Of a stretch of DNA of 23,375 bases, positions 13,861-23,375 are shown in pieces. How positions within the stretch are numbered: position 1 is the stretch's first letter; every line of letters starts with the position of its first letter. Where the stretch lies: positions 1 through 23,375 of the forward strand of contig RQOI01000224.1 in NCBI GenBank assembly GCA_003854995.1, written 5' to 3'. A program made the position numbers and the translations under genes. The stretch is from Candidatus Zhuqueibacterota bacterium. GTDB taxonomy: Bacteria; Zhuqueibacterota; Zhuqueibacteria; Residuimicrobiales; Krinioviventaceae. Below the pieces are notes generated by a model. The model was not told the DNA's origin and did no database searches. It worked only from the letters and a program-made list of their open reading frames with translations.

Positions 13861-16800
13861 CTAACTGAACAGCACCTCAATATCATCGCGGTCCAGACTC
13901 TTGAAAAAACCGCTCTCCGTCGTCACCAGATCAGCCACCAGTTTCTTCTTCCGTTCCTGCAGCTGGACGATTTTCTCTTCCACCGTGTCTTTGGTGATCA
14001 GCTTGTAGACGAACACTTTTTTGTCCTGGCCGATGCGATGCGCGCGATCGGTCGCCTGCATCTCCACCGCCGGATTCCACCACGGATCGACGTGTATGAC
14101 ATAATCGGCTGCCGTCAAATTCAGGCCCGTGCCGCCCGCCCGCAGGCTGATGAGAAAGGCGCGCACCTCATCGTTCGTTTGAAAATTGTCCACTCTCTCC
14201 TGCCGTTTCTGCGTGCTGCCGTCGAGGTATTCGTAGGGTATGCCGAGCACATCAAAGCGCTGGCGCACGAGGGTCAGCATTTTGACGAACTGTGAGAACA
14301 GCAAGAGCTTGTGACCTTCCTGGATGATATCTTCCACGAGATCGAACAACACCTCGAACTTGCCGGAATCCTCCTGCATCTCCGGATCGATCAGCGCCGG
14401 ATGATTGGCGATCTGGCGCAGCCTGGTCAAGCCCTGCAGGACGTTCATCCTGGATTTGTCCACGCCCTGTTCATCGATCAGCTTGAGCAGTTTGGCGCGA
14501 TAGACATCTCTCCAGGCCTCATAGGCCTTTCTCTGTCCAGCGCTCAGATCACAGAGCAGTGTCTGCTCGCTCTTTGTCGGCAGCTCTGCGGCCACCATCT
14601 CTTTGCTGCGGCGCAGGATAAAGGGATAGATCATCCGTCGCAGCAGCCTCGCCGTCTCCTGATTTTTGTATTTTTCGATCTGCGCGGCAAAGCCCTGGCG
14701 GAAATAGGGGAGCGTCCCCAGCAGGCCCGGATTGATGAACTGAAACTGCGACCACAGTTCCAGGGTGTTGTTCTCCACCGGCGTGCCGGTCAACACCAGG
14801 CGATGGGAAGCGTTCAGATGACAGGCGACATAAGCCGACTGGGAATGCGGATTCTTTATCTTCTGCGACTCGTCCAGGATGAGATAGTGAAAAGTCGTCG
14901 CGCGCAAAAGCTCTGCATCGCGCATCATGATGCCATAGGTCGTCAGCACCAGGTCGACCTCTGCAAAGGCCTCGCCGGACTTGTCCCGTCCGACGCCAGT
15001 GTGAATGCGGGTGCGCAGCTCGGGCGCGAATTTGGTCGCTTCCAATTGCCAGTTGTAGACGACGGAGGTCGGGCAGACGACCAAGCTGGGCGTCCGCACG
15101 CCCGCCTCTTTTTCATGCTGCAGCAATGTCAGTGCCTGAATGGTCTTGCCCAATCCCATATCATCGGCCAGACAGCCGCCGAGACGATAGTCCCGCAAAA
15201 AGCAGAGCCAATCGTATCCCTTTCGCTGATAAGGCCGCAATGTTCCCACAAGGCCTGCCGGCAGCGGCTGCTCTTTGATGCGGTCAAATGCCTGCAGGCG
15301 TTCGAGATTCTGCCGAAAGCCGTCGTCGGTCTGCATATCCGCTGCATCTTGAAACAGCTCATCGAGCAGCAGTGCATGCCGGGACGAGGCGCGAATCACC
15401 TCCTCCTCGACGGTGGCAAAATGAAAGAGATGCTGGAAACGCGCAAACCAATCCTCGGGCAGCTGGGCAAAGCTGTTGTCCACCAATTTGACATAGCGCT
15501 CCTTGTTGCGCAACGCCTTTTTCAGCTCCTTCATCGATAACTGGATGCCCTCGATGCTGATCTCCAGCTGGATATCGAACCAATCGATATCCGAGCTGAT
15601 GCCGACGCTGATCCTGGGAATGCTGGTGCGGACTTTATATTTCGTGAGCGTTTCCCGTCCCACGATATCAAATCCCTGCTGCAGGAGTGCCGGGATATGC
15701 TTGAACAACCAGTTCATGGCCCGGGAATCGAGCACGCGCCAGCCGCCCTCGGGCATCTTTCTGGCGTGCGTTTCCTTCATGGCGTCGGCCGCTTGCTTTT
15801 CTGTCGGCAGATCGCGCCGGATGATGGTGACCCTGTTGTCGGTGAGGTCAACGATGGTCGGCCGATCATCTTCCAGGTTGATCGCATGATCGCCATATTG
15901 GAACTGCATACGAATGCGCAGCTGCTCCGGCTCTTCTTCCAGCACGATTCGTTTGCCGTTGAAAGCAGAGATCACCGATTGCTCCATCGAACTCGGCAAC
16001 GGCACCTCACTGCGCTGCCGCAGCTTGGGATAAGTGGTCGTGATGAAATCCGTGAACTCTTTCTTGGGGATGGAGATCGACGTCGTGCTGTTCAGAAACG
16101 GCAGCAGCAGCTCGGCGTCATCGGTGTTGTCCACCTTGTAGAGGGTCTGTCGATGCAGGATGTACGCCGGTTTACGGGACAGCAGATAAAAGTCTTTCAG
16201 GTCTTGCTGCTCGTACCCGCTTAGCACGATCTTTGCGGTCAGCGCATAGCTGTCGTCCGATTCATCATAATGGAATTGAACAGCGCACTCCGTTTCGCTG
16301 AACTTGATCCTGCTGGGGATTCCTCTGTTCAGCGTACAAACCGGACTCTCCTGAATGGAGGTCAGCAACGGCCCGACATCTTGACCATATTTCAGCGTCG
16401 CTTCATAGGACGAACGATAGTAGCTGCTCTGCTGCGACGGTTCTTCCAGTTTGCGCAGGATATCAAGAGCGCGAAAGGCACTCGGCCCACCCCGCACGCT
16501 GCTCAGTGACCAGACATCGAGACTTTCGCATCGACCCAGCGCACCGTCTTTTTTCTGAAAGAATTTTTTCGCCGATATCTGCCAGGACCATACTGAGGTG
16601 CTGATGACAAAGCCGACCACCCACGGTGGCTGGTCCGTGAAAAAATCCTTTGATCGGTTTTGCAGCAACGCCGCGAACTGCTTTTTCCAGGCCGGTTCGC
16701 TCATCGACTCTGGCATTTTGTTCGCTTCCTCGATATAGTCGCGCGCCTGCAACAGCGCCGCGACCATATGCTTGCAGCCATACCAGCAGGGGCAGTCGCA

Positions 16801-17022
16801 CCCCATCGCCCAGCCCTCATCAGTCATCTCCAGGGTCACTGTATACAACTTTGTGCCGCGCACGCGCGCGATAAAACGGCGCCCATCAAACTCGACAATT
16901 TTGACGCGGCCGTTACGATAATAGGCCGCACCGCGGTTGAAGATGGTCTTGGAAAAATAGCTGCGGATATCGTGCAGAGATATTTCGAACTGTGGAATCA
17001 CGTCCTCACTCTCAAATATCAA
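13861..17022 (-). CDS. SWIM zinc-finger SNF2-family ATPase
   Basis: A 1053-residue ATPase. Residues 75-85 form a SWIM zinc finger (CDCPCWYGCKH: CxC...CxH). A long middle section of beta-rich, unassigned sequence precedes the motor at about residues 580-1053. The motor has LRPYQRKGYDWL, Walker A DDMGLGKT (about 617-624), LILDESQKIKN (DEAD-box-like DESQ), LVLTGTPVENN, then the C-terminal lobe LLLFSQFVKML, SLRAGGTGLNLTAADYVIHVDPWWNPAVE and RAHRIGQ. Such proteins translocate on double-stranded nucleic acid and remodel bound protein; the SWIM finger suggests nucleic-acid or protein binding. The start overlaps the archease stop by 11 nt, and it precedes rtcB, which points to a joint RNA- or DNA-repair role that is otherwise unproven. 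Confidence 0.93.
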   Translation of the reverse strand: MIFESEDVIPQFEISLHDIRSYFSKTIFNRGAAYYRNGRVKIVEFDGRRFIARVRGTKLYTVTLEMTDEGWAMGCDCPCWYGCKHMVAALLQARDYIEEANKMPESMSEPAWKKQFAALLQNRSKDFFTDQPPWVVGFVISTSVWSWQISAKKFFQKKDGALGRCESLDVWSLSSVRGGPSAFRALDILRKLEEPSQQSSYYRSSYEATLKYGQDVGPLLTSIQESPVCTLNRGIPSRIKFSETECAVQFHYDESDDSYALTAKIVLSGYEQQDLKDFYLLSRKPAYILHRQTLYKVDNTDDAELLLPFLNSTTSISIPKKEFTDFITTTYPKLRQRSEVPLPSSMEQSVISAFNGKRIVLEEEPEQLRIRMQFQYGDHAINLEDDRPTIVDLTDNRVTIIRRDLPTEKQAADAMKETHARKMPEGGWRVLDSRAMNWLFKHIPALLQQGFDIVGRETLTKYKVRTSIPRISVGISSDIDWFDIQLEISIEGIQLSMKELKKALRNKERYVKLVDNSFAQLPEDWFARFQHLFHFATVEEEVIRASSRHALLLDELFQDAADMQTDDGFRQNLERLQAFDRIKEQPLPAGLVGTLRPYQRKGYDWLCFLRDYRLGGCLADDMGLGKTIQALTLLQHEKEAGVRTPSLVVCPTSVVYNWQLEATKFAPELRTRIHTGVGRDKSGEAFAEVDLVLTTYGIMMRDAELLRATTFHYLILDESQKIKNPHSQSAYVACHLNASHRLVLTGTPVENNTLELWSQFQFINPGLLGTLPYFRQGFAAQIEKYKNQETARLLRRMIYPFILRRSKEMVAAELPTKSEQTLLCDLSAGQRKAYEAWRDVYRAKLLKLIDEQGVDKSRMNVLQGLTRLRQIANHPALIDPEMQEDSGKFEVLFDLVEDIIQEGHKLLLFSQFVKMLTLVRQRFDVLGIPYEYLDGSTQKRQERVDNFQTNDEVRAFLISLRAGGTGLNLTAADYVIHVDPWWNPAVEMQATDRAHRIGQDKKVFVYKLITKDTVEEKIVQLQERKKKLVADLVTTESGFFKSLDRDDIEVLFS

Positions 17023-17425
17023 AAATGACCTGGGTCGTCCACACGCCGGCCTCCTGCCTGACGTAAATTCTATGATATGTCACTGCCTTGATTTCGACCT
17101 GGCTGTTCCGGACGGTGCGATTCACCGCATAACCCTGAATCACGGCGGTCAAGCTTTGCGCCGCAAAGGTCAAGCGGATGTTCAATGGCACATACCCTTG
17201 CGTCTGAAAGGTGAAATTGAGCTCGGACAGCCAGTTCACCATCAGCTCTTCGAGGTCGTGGCCATCGGCAGCGATCTCATAATTCACCAGGTCGTGATAG
17301 TCCGTATCCGGCTCGATGATGTGGAACATGGCGAAAGCTGCATCGCGAAAGAGTTCTTTTTGCGACGGGCGCTGCAGTCTAAAGCCGATATCCGCCGTGT
17401 GATCGAAAAATTCAATATCGTGCAT
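17012..17425 (-). CDS. Archease, RtcB cofactor
   Basis: Archease speeds RtcB guanylylation and lets it turn over many times. The 137-residue protein begins MHDIEFFDHTADIGFRL (His9, Asp12 of the HTADIG motif), has DLEELMVNWLSELNFTFQ in the middle and ends TTQVIFDI, with the C-terminal Asp that binds metal in this family. I take ATG 17425 as start, because it gives the normal family length (about 140 residues) and the HTADIG motif at its usual place; an open frame extends further upstream into the aminotransferase gene and is not real. It is the first gene of the archease-SNF2-rtcB-kinase run and starts 55 bp after the aminotransferase stop. Confidence 0.95.
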   Translation of the reverse strand: MHDIEFFDHTADIGFRLQRPSQKELFRDAAFAMFHIIEPDTDYHDLVNYEIAADGHDLEELMVNWLSELNFTFQTQGYVPLNIRLTFAAQSLTAVIQGYAVNRTVRNSQVEIKAVTYHRIYVRQEAGVWTTQVIFDI

Positions 17426-17480
17426 TTTCTTCACTCTCTTCCTGGCCCTCTGTGTCGAGCGCGTGGCAGAGGGTCGGTTT

Positions 17481-18791
17481 CTATTCGCCCGGCGCCGAAT
17501 GCACATACTCTTTGATGGCGCGCACCAGCGTCTCCCAGGTCCATCGGCGCTTGCGATCATCCGTCTCCAAAAGCGTCACGCGAAAACCCTGGCGTCCGGT
17601 GCAAAATCCGGTGAGCGGCACGACGCAGATGCCAGTGGCGCCGAGCAGATAATAGACAAATCTCTTATCAACGGCGACATGCTGCACCTTTTCCTCCACC
17701 GCTTTGCGGATGGCGTGATTTTGAATCTGCAGCTCCTGCTGAAAGTTCAGCACGCCGTCATTGAACAGCACCGACAGATAGAACGCACCTTGCGGCCGAT
17801 TGACGTAAATCTCGTCCACCTGGCTCAGGATATCGCACGCCTCATTCGCGCGCGCCTCGAACAGGCGGCGACGCCTTTCGAGGTGATCGCGGTAGCGCGG
17901 ATCGCCAATGACGTGCGGGATTGCATACTGCGGCAGACTGGTCGAGCACACTTCCAGCCGTTTGGCGTTGATCAGGCTGCTGATATAACGCGTAAAGGCC
18001 GGATACTTGTTCTGATTAAAAACTTCGAGCCAGCCGCATCGCGAACCGGGCCACGGAAATTCTTTCGAAATGCCGCGCAGAGAGATGCCCGGCAGGTCCT
18101 CGATCACCTCGCTCAGATGACAGGTCGAGGCGTCGTTATAGACGATATGGATGTAAATCTCATCGCACAGGATGAATACGTGGTTGTCCCTGGCGATTTT
18201 GACAATCTTTTGCAGGAACTCGCGCGGATAGACCGTTCCTGTGGGATTGTCAGGATTGATGAGCAAAATGCCGGCGATGGAATCATTGTATTTCACCTTG
18301 TTTTCAAGATCCGTCAAATCCGGCATCCATCGATTGGTCGGATCGAGTTGATAGGTCAGATGTTCATACCCCGAATGCGCCGCTTCTGCGGAAGAATAGG
18401 TCGAATAGGCGGGCGAGGGGCCGATCACGCGCGCTTCCCGGCGCAACGCGCCAAAGATGCGCGCCACCGCATCGCCGAGCCCGTTGAAAAAGATGATATC
18501 ATCAGCCGTGACCTGACAGCCGCCGCGCTTGTTCACCTCTTGGGCGAGAAATTGGCGCGTCGAGCGCACGCCCTGCGTGTCGCAGTAACTGTAGGAAAAA
18601 TCCTGCATGGCGAGCCCGGCGACAATATCCTTGATCCATGCCGGCATCGTTTCACCCTTTTGAATCGGATCGCCAATATTCTCCCAGGTGATAGTGACGC
18701 CGAGTTTCTCAAACTCTTGTGCGACGGCGACAATTTCGCGAATCTCATAGGTGAGCCGTTCTGCCCCCTCGTGCACGATCTGTCGTCGCAT
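17481..18791 (-). CDS. PLP-dependent class I/II aminotransferase
   Basis: The 436-residue fold-type I enzyme moves amino groups between an amino acid and a keto acid. Visible markers are GDPIQKGETMP, the cofactor-binding NPDNPTGTVY (Asn182), CDEIY (Asp210, Tyr213), GISKEFPWPGSRCGW with Schiff-base Lys243 and phosphate-contacting Arg251, and the C-terminal GFRVTLLE. The Tyr-rich SYSYCDTQG segment and overall plan resemble alanine/aspartate aminotransferases such as AlaA, but the substrate cannot be fixed. The ribosome site AAGGAGAGG (18796-18804) is strong, and a terminator-like hairpin sits directly upstream of it, so expression may depend on readthrough from gpmI. Confidence 0.9.
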   Translation of the reverse strand: MRRQIVHEGAERLTYEIREIVAVAQEFEKLGVTITWENIGDPIQKGETMPAWIKDIVAGLAMQDFSYSYCDTQGVRSTRQFLAQEVNKRGGCQVTADDIIFFNGLGDAVARIFGALRREARVIGPSPAYSTYSSAEAAHSGYEHLTYQLDPTNRWMPDLTDLENKVKYNDSIAGILLINPDNPTGTVYPREFLQKIVKIARDNHVFILCDEIYIHIVYNDASTCHLSEVIEDLPGISLRGISKEFPWPGSRCGWLEVFNQNKYPAFTRYISSLINAKRLEVCSTSLPQYAIPHVIGDPRYRDHLERRRRLFEARANEACDILSQVDEIYVNRPQGAFYLSVLFNDGVLNFQQELQIQNHAIRKAVEEKVQHVAVDKRFVYYLLGATGICVVPLTGFCTGRQGFRVTLLETDDRKRRWTWETLVRAIKEYVHSAPGE

Positions 18792-18812
18792 TCATCCTCT
18801 CCTTCTATTCAT

Positions 18813-18841
18813 AAAAAAGGCGAACATGATGTCCGCCTTTA
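18813..18841 (-). terminator. Terminator-like hairpin after gpmI
   Basis: Read on the minus strand, AAAGGCG pairs with CGCCTTT (18834-18840 with 18816-18822), extended by three inner pairs, and ends in a T run of six (18813-18818 is A6 on the plus strand). It lies 27 bp after the gpmI stop and only 8 nt before the aminotransferase ribosome site. Confidence 0.7.
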
Positions 18842-18867
18842 TATTTCAGTTCCCATTCAGACGGACA

Positions 18868-20493
18868 TCAGGCAAATGTGATCAATGAAGCGTTATAATC
18901 CGCCGCATTGTCAAATCCGAGCAGATTGAAAACGGTCGCAGCGATGTTGGCGAGACCAGGATCGTCCAGTTGCGCCATTTTGTATTCGCCGCCATAGTTT
19001 TTATCGACGATGATGAACGGCACCGGATTCAACGTGTGCGCTGTCTTGGCCGACCGCACGCCATTCTTTTCGGTCCACATCTCATCCAGGTTGCCGTGAT
19101 CGGCGGTGATGATGGCGATGCCGTCCAGTTCTTCGACCACTTTCAGCAGCCGCCCGACGCAGGCATCCACCGTCTCCATGGCGACGATGGCCGCCTCCAT
19201 GACGCCCGTGTGGCCGACCATATCGCCGTTGGCAAAATTGAGCCGGCCAAAGCGGTAGTGACCCGACCTGAGCAGCTCGATCGTCTTGTCGGTGATTTCC
19301 ATGGCCTTCATTTTCGGCGCCCGATCGAACGCTATCTTGTCGGACGGAATCTCCACATAGGTCTCAAGCGTCTTGTCGATATAGCCGGAGCGGTTGCCGT
19401 TCCAGAAATAGGTGACGTGACCAAACTTTTGCGTCTCGCTGATGGCGAACATTTTCACGCCGCAGCCGCACAGATATTCCGATAGGGTGCGGTCAATCGC
19501 CGGCGGATTGACGAGATAGTTGCTGGGAATGTGCAGATCGCCATCGTATTCCATCATGCCGGCGTAAAAGACGTCGGGCACTGCGCCGCGATCAAATTTG
19601 TCAAAACTGTCCTCAGTGAAGGCACGCGAGATCTCGATGGCGCGGTCACCGCGGAAATTGAAATTGATGACGCAATCGCCGTCCTCTATTTTGCCGACCG
19701 GTCCGTTCTCATCGACAATGACGAACTGTCCGAGATACTGATCGGTGATTTTAGCGTCTTCATCGTAGAGCGTCTGCACGGCCTGCGCTGCGGATTGAAA
19801 TCCGCGACCGATGCCGTGTACGTGCGTGTTCCAGCCGCGCTCGACGATCGTCCAGTCCGCTTCATAGCGATCCATGGTCGTCACCATGCGCCCGCCGCCC
19901 GAGGCGATGACGTAATCGTAATTCTTCGCCGCCGAAATCCGGTCTAATAATTCCTGCGTTGGCCGGATATAGTCCAGCGCCGATTTTTCGCCCACATCGC
20001 GGCCATCGAGCAGGGCGTGCACCCGCACCCGTTCGATGCCTTGCTCCGCGCACTCGTTGATCAGCGCGTAAAGCTGGTCGATGTGCGAATGGACGTTGCC
20101 GTCGGAGAGCAGGCCGATAAAATGCACAGCGCCGCCGGCTCTGCCGCGTTCGATGATCGTCGACCAGACCTGCGTTTTGAAAATATCGCCCGACTGGATG
20201 GAGAGGCCGACGAGTTTGGCGCCCTGGGCGAACACGCGTCCCGCGCCGATGGCGTTATGGCCGACCTCACTGTTGCCCATGTCATCCTCGGACGGCAAGC
20301 CCACGGCCGGACCGTGCGCCTTGAGCTGTGCCACCAGCGCGCCTTGCATCAGCTCATCCAGCACCGGCGTGTGCGCCATATAGAAGGCATTGCCTTCATA
20401 CGCTCTGCCGATGCCGACGCCGTCCAGGATCATCAACAGGAGCGGGCCTTGGCGGCCATTGAAATGAGGCAGTTTATTTAGCGTCAACGTCAT
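18868..20493 (-). CDS. gpmI: 2,3-bisphosphoglycerate-independent phosphoglycerate mutase
   Basis: It interconverts 3- and 2-phosphoglycerate in glycolysis and gluconeogenesis. The 541-residue product has LLMILDGVGIGR (Asp24 metal ligand), DDMGNSEVGHNAIGAGRV with the phospho-serine Ser75, the substrate-cap residues GLLSDGNVHSHIDQ and LLDGRDVGEKSA, FNFRGDRAIEISRA, and the second metal site ITADHGNLDEM near residue 464. The length matches the long form of the family. It is divergent from transketolase across a 184-bp gap and closed by a hairpin terminator. AGAGGG lies before the start. Shared central carbon metabolism with the adjacent transketolase is a sensible link. Confidence 0.96.
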   Translation of the reverse strand: MTLTLNKLPHFNGRQGPLLLMILDGVGIGRAYEGNAFYMAHTPVLDELMQGALVAQLKAHGPAVGLPSEDDMGNSEVGHNAIGAGRVFAQGAKLVGLSIQSGDIFKTQVWSTIIERGRAGGAVHFIGLLSDGNVHSHIDQLYALINECAEQGIERVRVHALLDGRDVGEKSALDYIRPTQELLDRISAAKNYDYVIASGGGRMVTTMDRYEADWTIVERGWNTHVHGIGRGFQSAAQAVQTLYDEDAKITDQYLGQFVIVDENGPVGKIEDGDCVINFNFRGDRAIEISRAFTEDSFDKFDRGAVPDVFYAGMMEYDGDLHIPSNYLVNPPAIDRTLSEYLCGCGVKMFAISETQKFGHVTYFWNGNRSGYIDKTLETYVEIPSDKIAFDRAPKMKAMEITDKTIELLRSGHYRFGRLNFANGDMVGHTGVMEAAIVAMETVDACVGRLLKVVEELDGIAIITADHGNLDEMWTEKNGVRSAKTAHTLNPVPFIIVDKNYGGEYKMAQLDDPGLANIAATVFNLLGFDNAADYNASLITFA

Positions 20494-20605
20494 AATTACC
20501 CTCTATTACTACAGTGAAATGAATTTGTGAATCATCAATGTAATAATTTTGAGGATGATTTGGAATGATTTTCTTTGCATTTCAGCAAACCGCAGCAACA
20601 GAATG

Positions 20606-20634
20606 TTGATAAAAACGAAATATTTAATTACTTT
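20606..20634 (+). promoter_or_regulatory. Possible transketolase promoter
   Basis: TTGATA (20606-20611) and TACTTT (20629-20634) are 17 bp apart in the divergent gap, 44 nt before the tkt start. The -10 box is a poor match, so this is tentative. Confidence 0.3.
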
Positions 20635-20677
20635 ATACAAATAGACTTGAATAAACCATATACACAACGAGGGACTG

Positions 20678-22667
<1,990 letters not shown>

Positions 22668-22684
<17 letters not shown>

Positions 22685-23375
22685 CGCCGGCTCTGGTTTT
22701 TTTTTGCGCCACAATATACCAGGTGGGATTGAGCCACCTGTTAAAAAAACCGACCTCATCAGTGAGGATCTTTTCGAGGAAAGCGTCAAGGTGCGTTTTC
22801 CGCGCGAGCCTGACCAGGGCGAGATGGCTCTCCCGATTCAACACCGATTCTGGCTTTTGCCAGGCGTAATGCACTACGCGGGCATTGATAAAGTGCCAGG
22901 CAAAGCCGGCAGAGGCAAGGGCATTCGCCAGTTGTCGGAGAGACAACAGTTGCGGAAAATCGATGCGCTCCTTTGCCTGCCAGTGCAAGAGATCGGCCAG
23001 GAGCATCTTGACATATTTTCGCCGCAGGAGCGAAACAAAAGGCAGGCTAAAGTGGGGATCCTGCAGCGCGTTGAAAAAAGAGAGCCTGTTGGGCGTCGAC
23101 AGATAGAGGAATCCATCCGGCTTTAAGAGTCGATGAAGCTGCAAGAGCGCCTGCTGGGCATCCGGCAGGTGTTCAATGACATCCAGCAGAATGACTGCAT
23201 CATATCGAGCTCGCCTTTTCTCTACATCTTGCACAATTGTGATGTCTTGACCGGGCCGGATCGCATCGCGCAAAAGGGCACTTTTCGTTTGATCGACCTC
23301 CAACGCTGTCACCTGCGCGCCGGCCGCCGCCAGCTCCAGGGCGACGCCGCCGTCACCGCAGCCAAAGTCGAGGAT
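22668..23375 (-). CDS. Class I SAM-dependent methyltransferase (5' end beyond the window)
   Basis: The frame is open to the right edge, so the start is missing; 235 residues are visible. It enters in motif I (ILDFGCGDGGVALELAAAGA), continues VTALEVDQTK, then YDAVILLDVIEHLPDAQQAL (motif IV region) and LLKPDGFLYLSTPNRLSFF, a typical type 11 methyltransferase core. The C-terminal half (LLRRKYVKMLLADLLHW...) is a variable substrate domain and ends AQKKTRAGVKTCF. No substrate can be named; such proteins often sit in surface-polysaccharide or lipid loci. The last codons overlap the tkt 3' end by 17 nt, and an A9 run on the coding strand lies just before its end. Confidence 0.85.

Noticed and set aside
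12472..14295. 607-codon plus-strand open frame opposite rtcB and the SNF2 gene
   Set aside because: Shadow of high-GC coding sequence; the translation is rich in His, Arg and Gln with no domain, and the opposite strand has unmistakable RtcB and SNF2 motifs.
17463..18881. 472-codon plus-strand open frame opposite the aminotransferase
   Set aside because: Antisense shadow; the minus strand carries all aminotransferase catalytic residues.

Overview
The window is a gene-dense bacterial chromosome segment of moderately high GC. A PorSS/T9SS-type C-terminal sorting domain (NYPNPFN...), signal-peptide secreted proteins and abundant CGCAAAG/CACGAAT intergenic repeats suggest an uncultured FCB-group lineage (KSB1/Calditrichota-like). 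This placement is inferred from style, not proven by a marker gene.

Left part (1-6162): a tRNA-Val(UAC) gene and a small DUF3098-like membrane protein lie on the minus strand. They are followed by a plus-strand selD whose true N-terminus contains an in-frame UGA at 642-644. The UGA sits at the catalytic Cys/Sec position, with a hairpin right behind it, so SelD is itself a selenoprotein; an ORF caller would start it too late, at 669. After a repeat-rich gap comes a minus-strand three-gene operon: a SAM methyltransferase, a secreted beta-helix/esterase fusion (GH141-like), and the ribosome-rescue hydrolase ArfB.

Middle (6163-10561): a gap holds an inverted-repeat element enclosing what looks like a GxxExxY gene remnant. 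Next is a PadR cassette with a near-consensus promoter and an AT-rich repeat operator. PadR is followed by three membrane proteins that share a MotA/TolQ-like core; the first carries an N-terminal HAAS-like helical domain, and no ExbD/TolR/MotB partner is present. A strong terminator closes the cassette. Two short coding scraps follow (an outer-membrane beta-barrel C-terminus and a HAAS-like piece), then two coupled, lower-GC secreted proteins, one with a T9SS sorting domain.

Right part (10637-20493, minus strand): an RNA-repair operon runs archease - SWIM/SNF2 ATPase - RtcB - HPr-kinase/PEPCK-like P-loop protein with overlapping or nearly touching genes. It is preceded by a PLP aminotransferase and gpmI, with a terminator between those two. 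Transketolase is divergent from gpmI on the plus strand and meets a methyltransferase, cut by the window edge, tail to tail with a 17-nt overlap.

The best candidates for undescribed biology are the PadR/triple MotA-like membrane cassette, the archease-SNF2-RtcB-kinase operon, the beta-helix/esterase fusion and the selenoprotein SelD.
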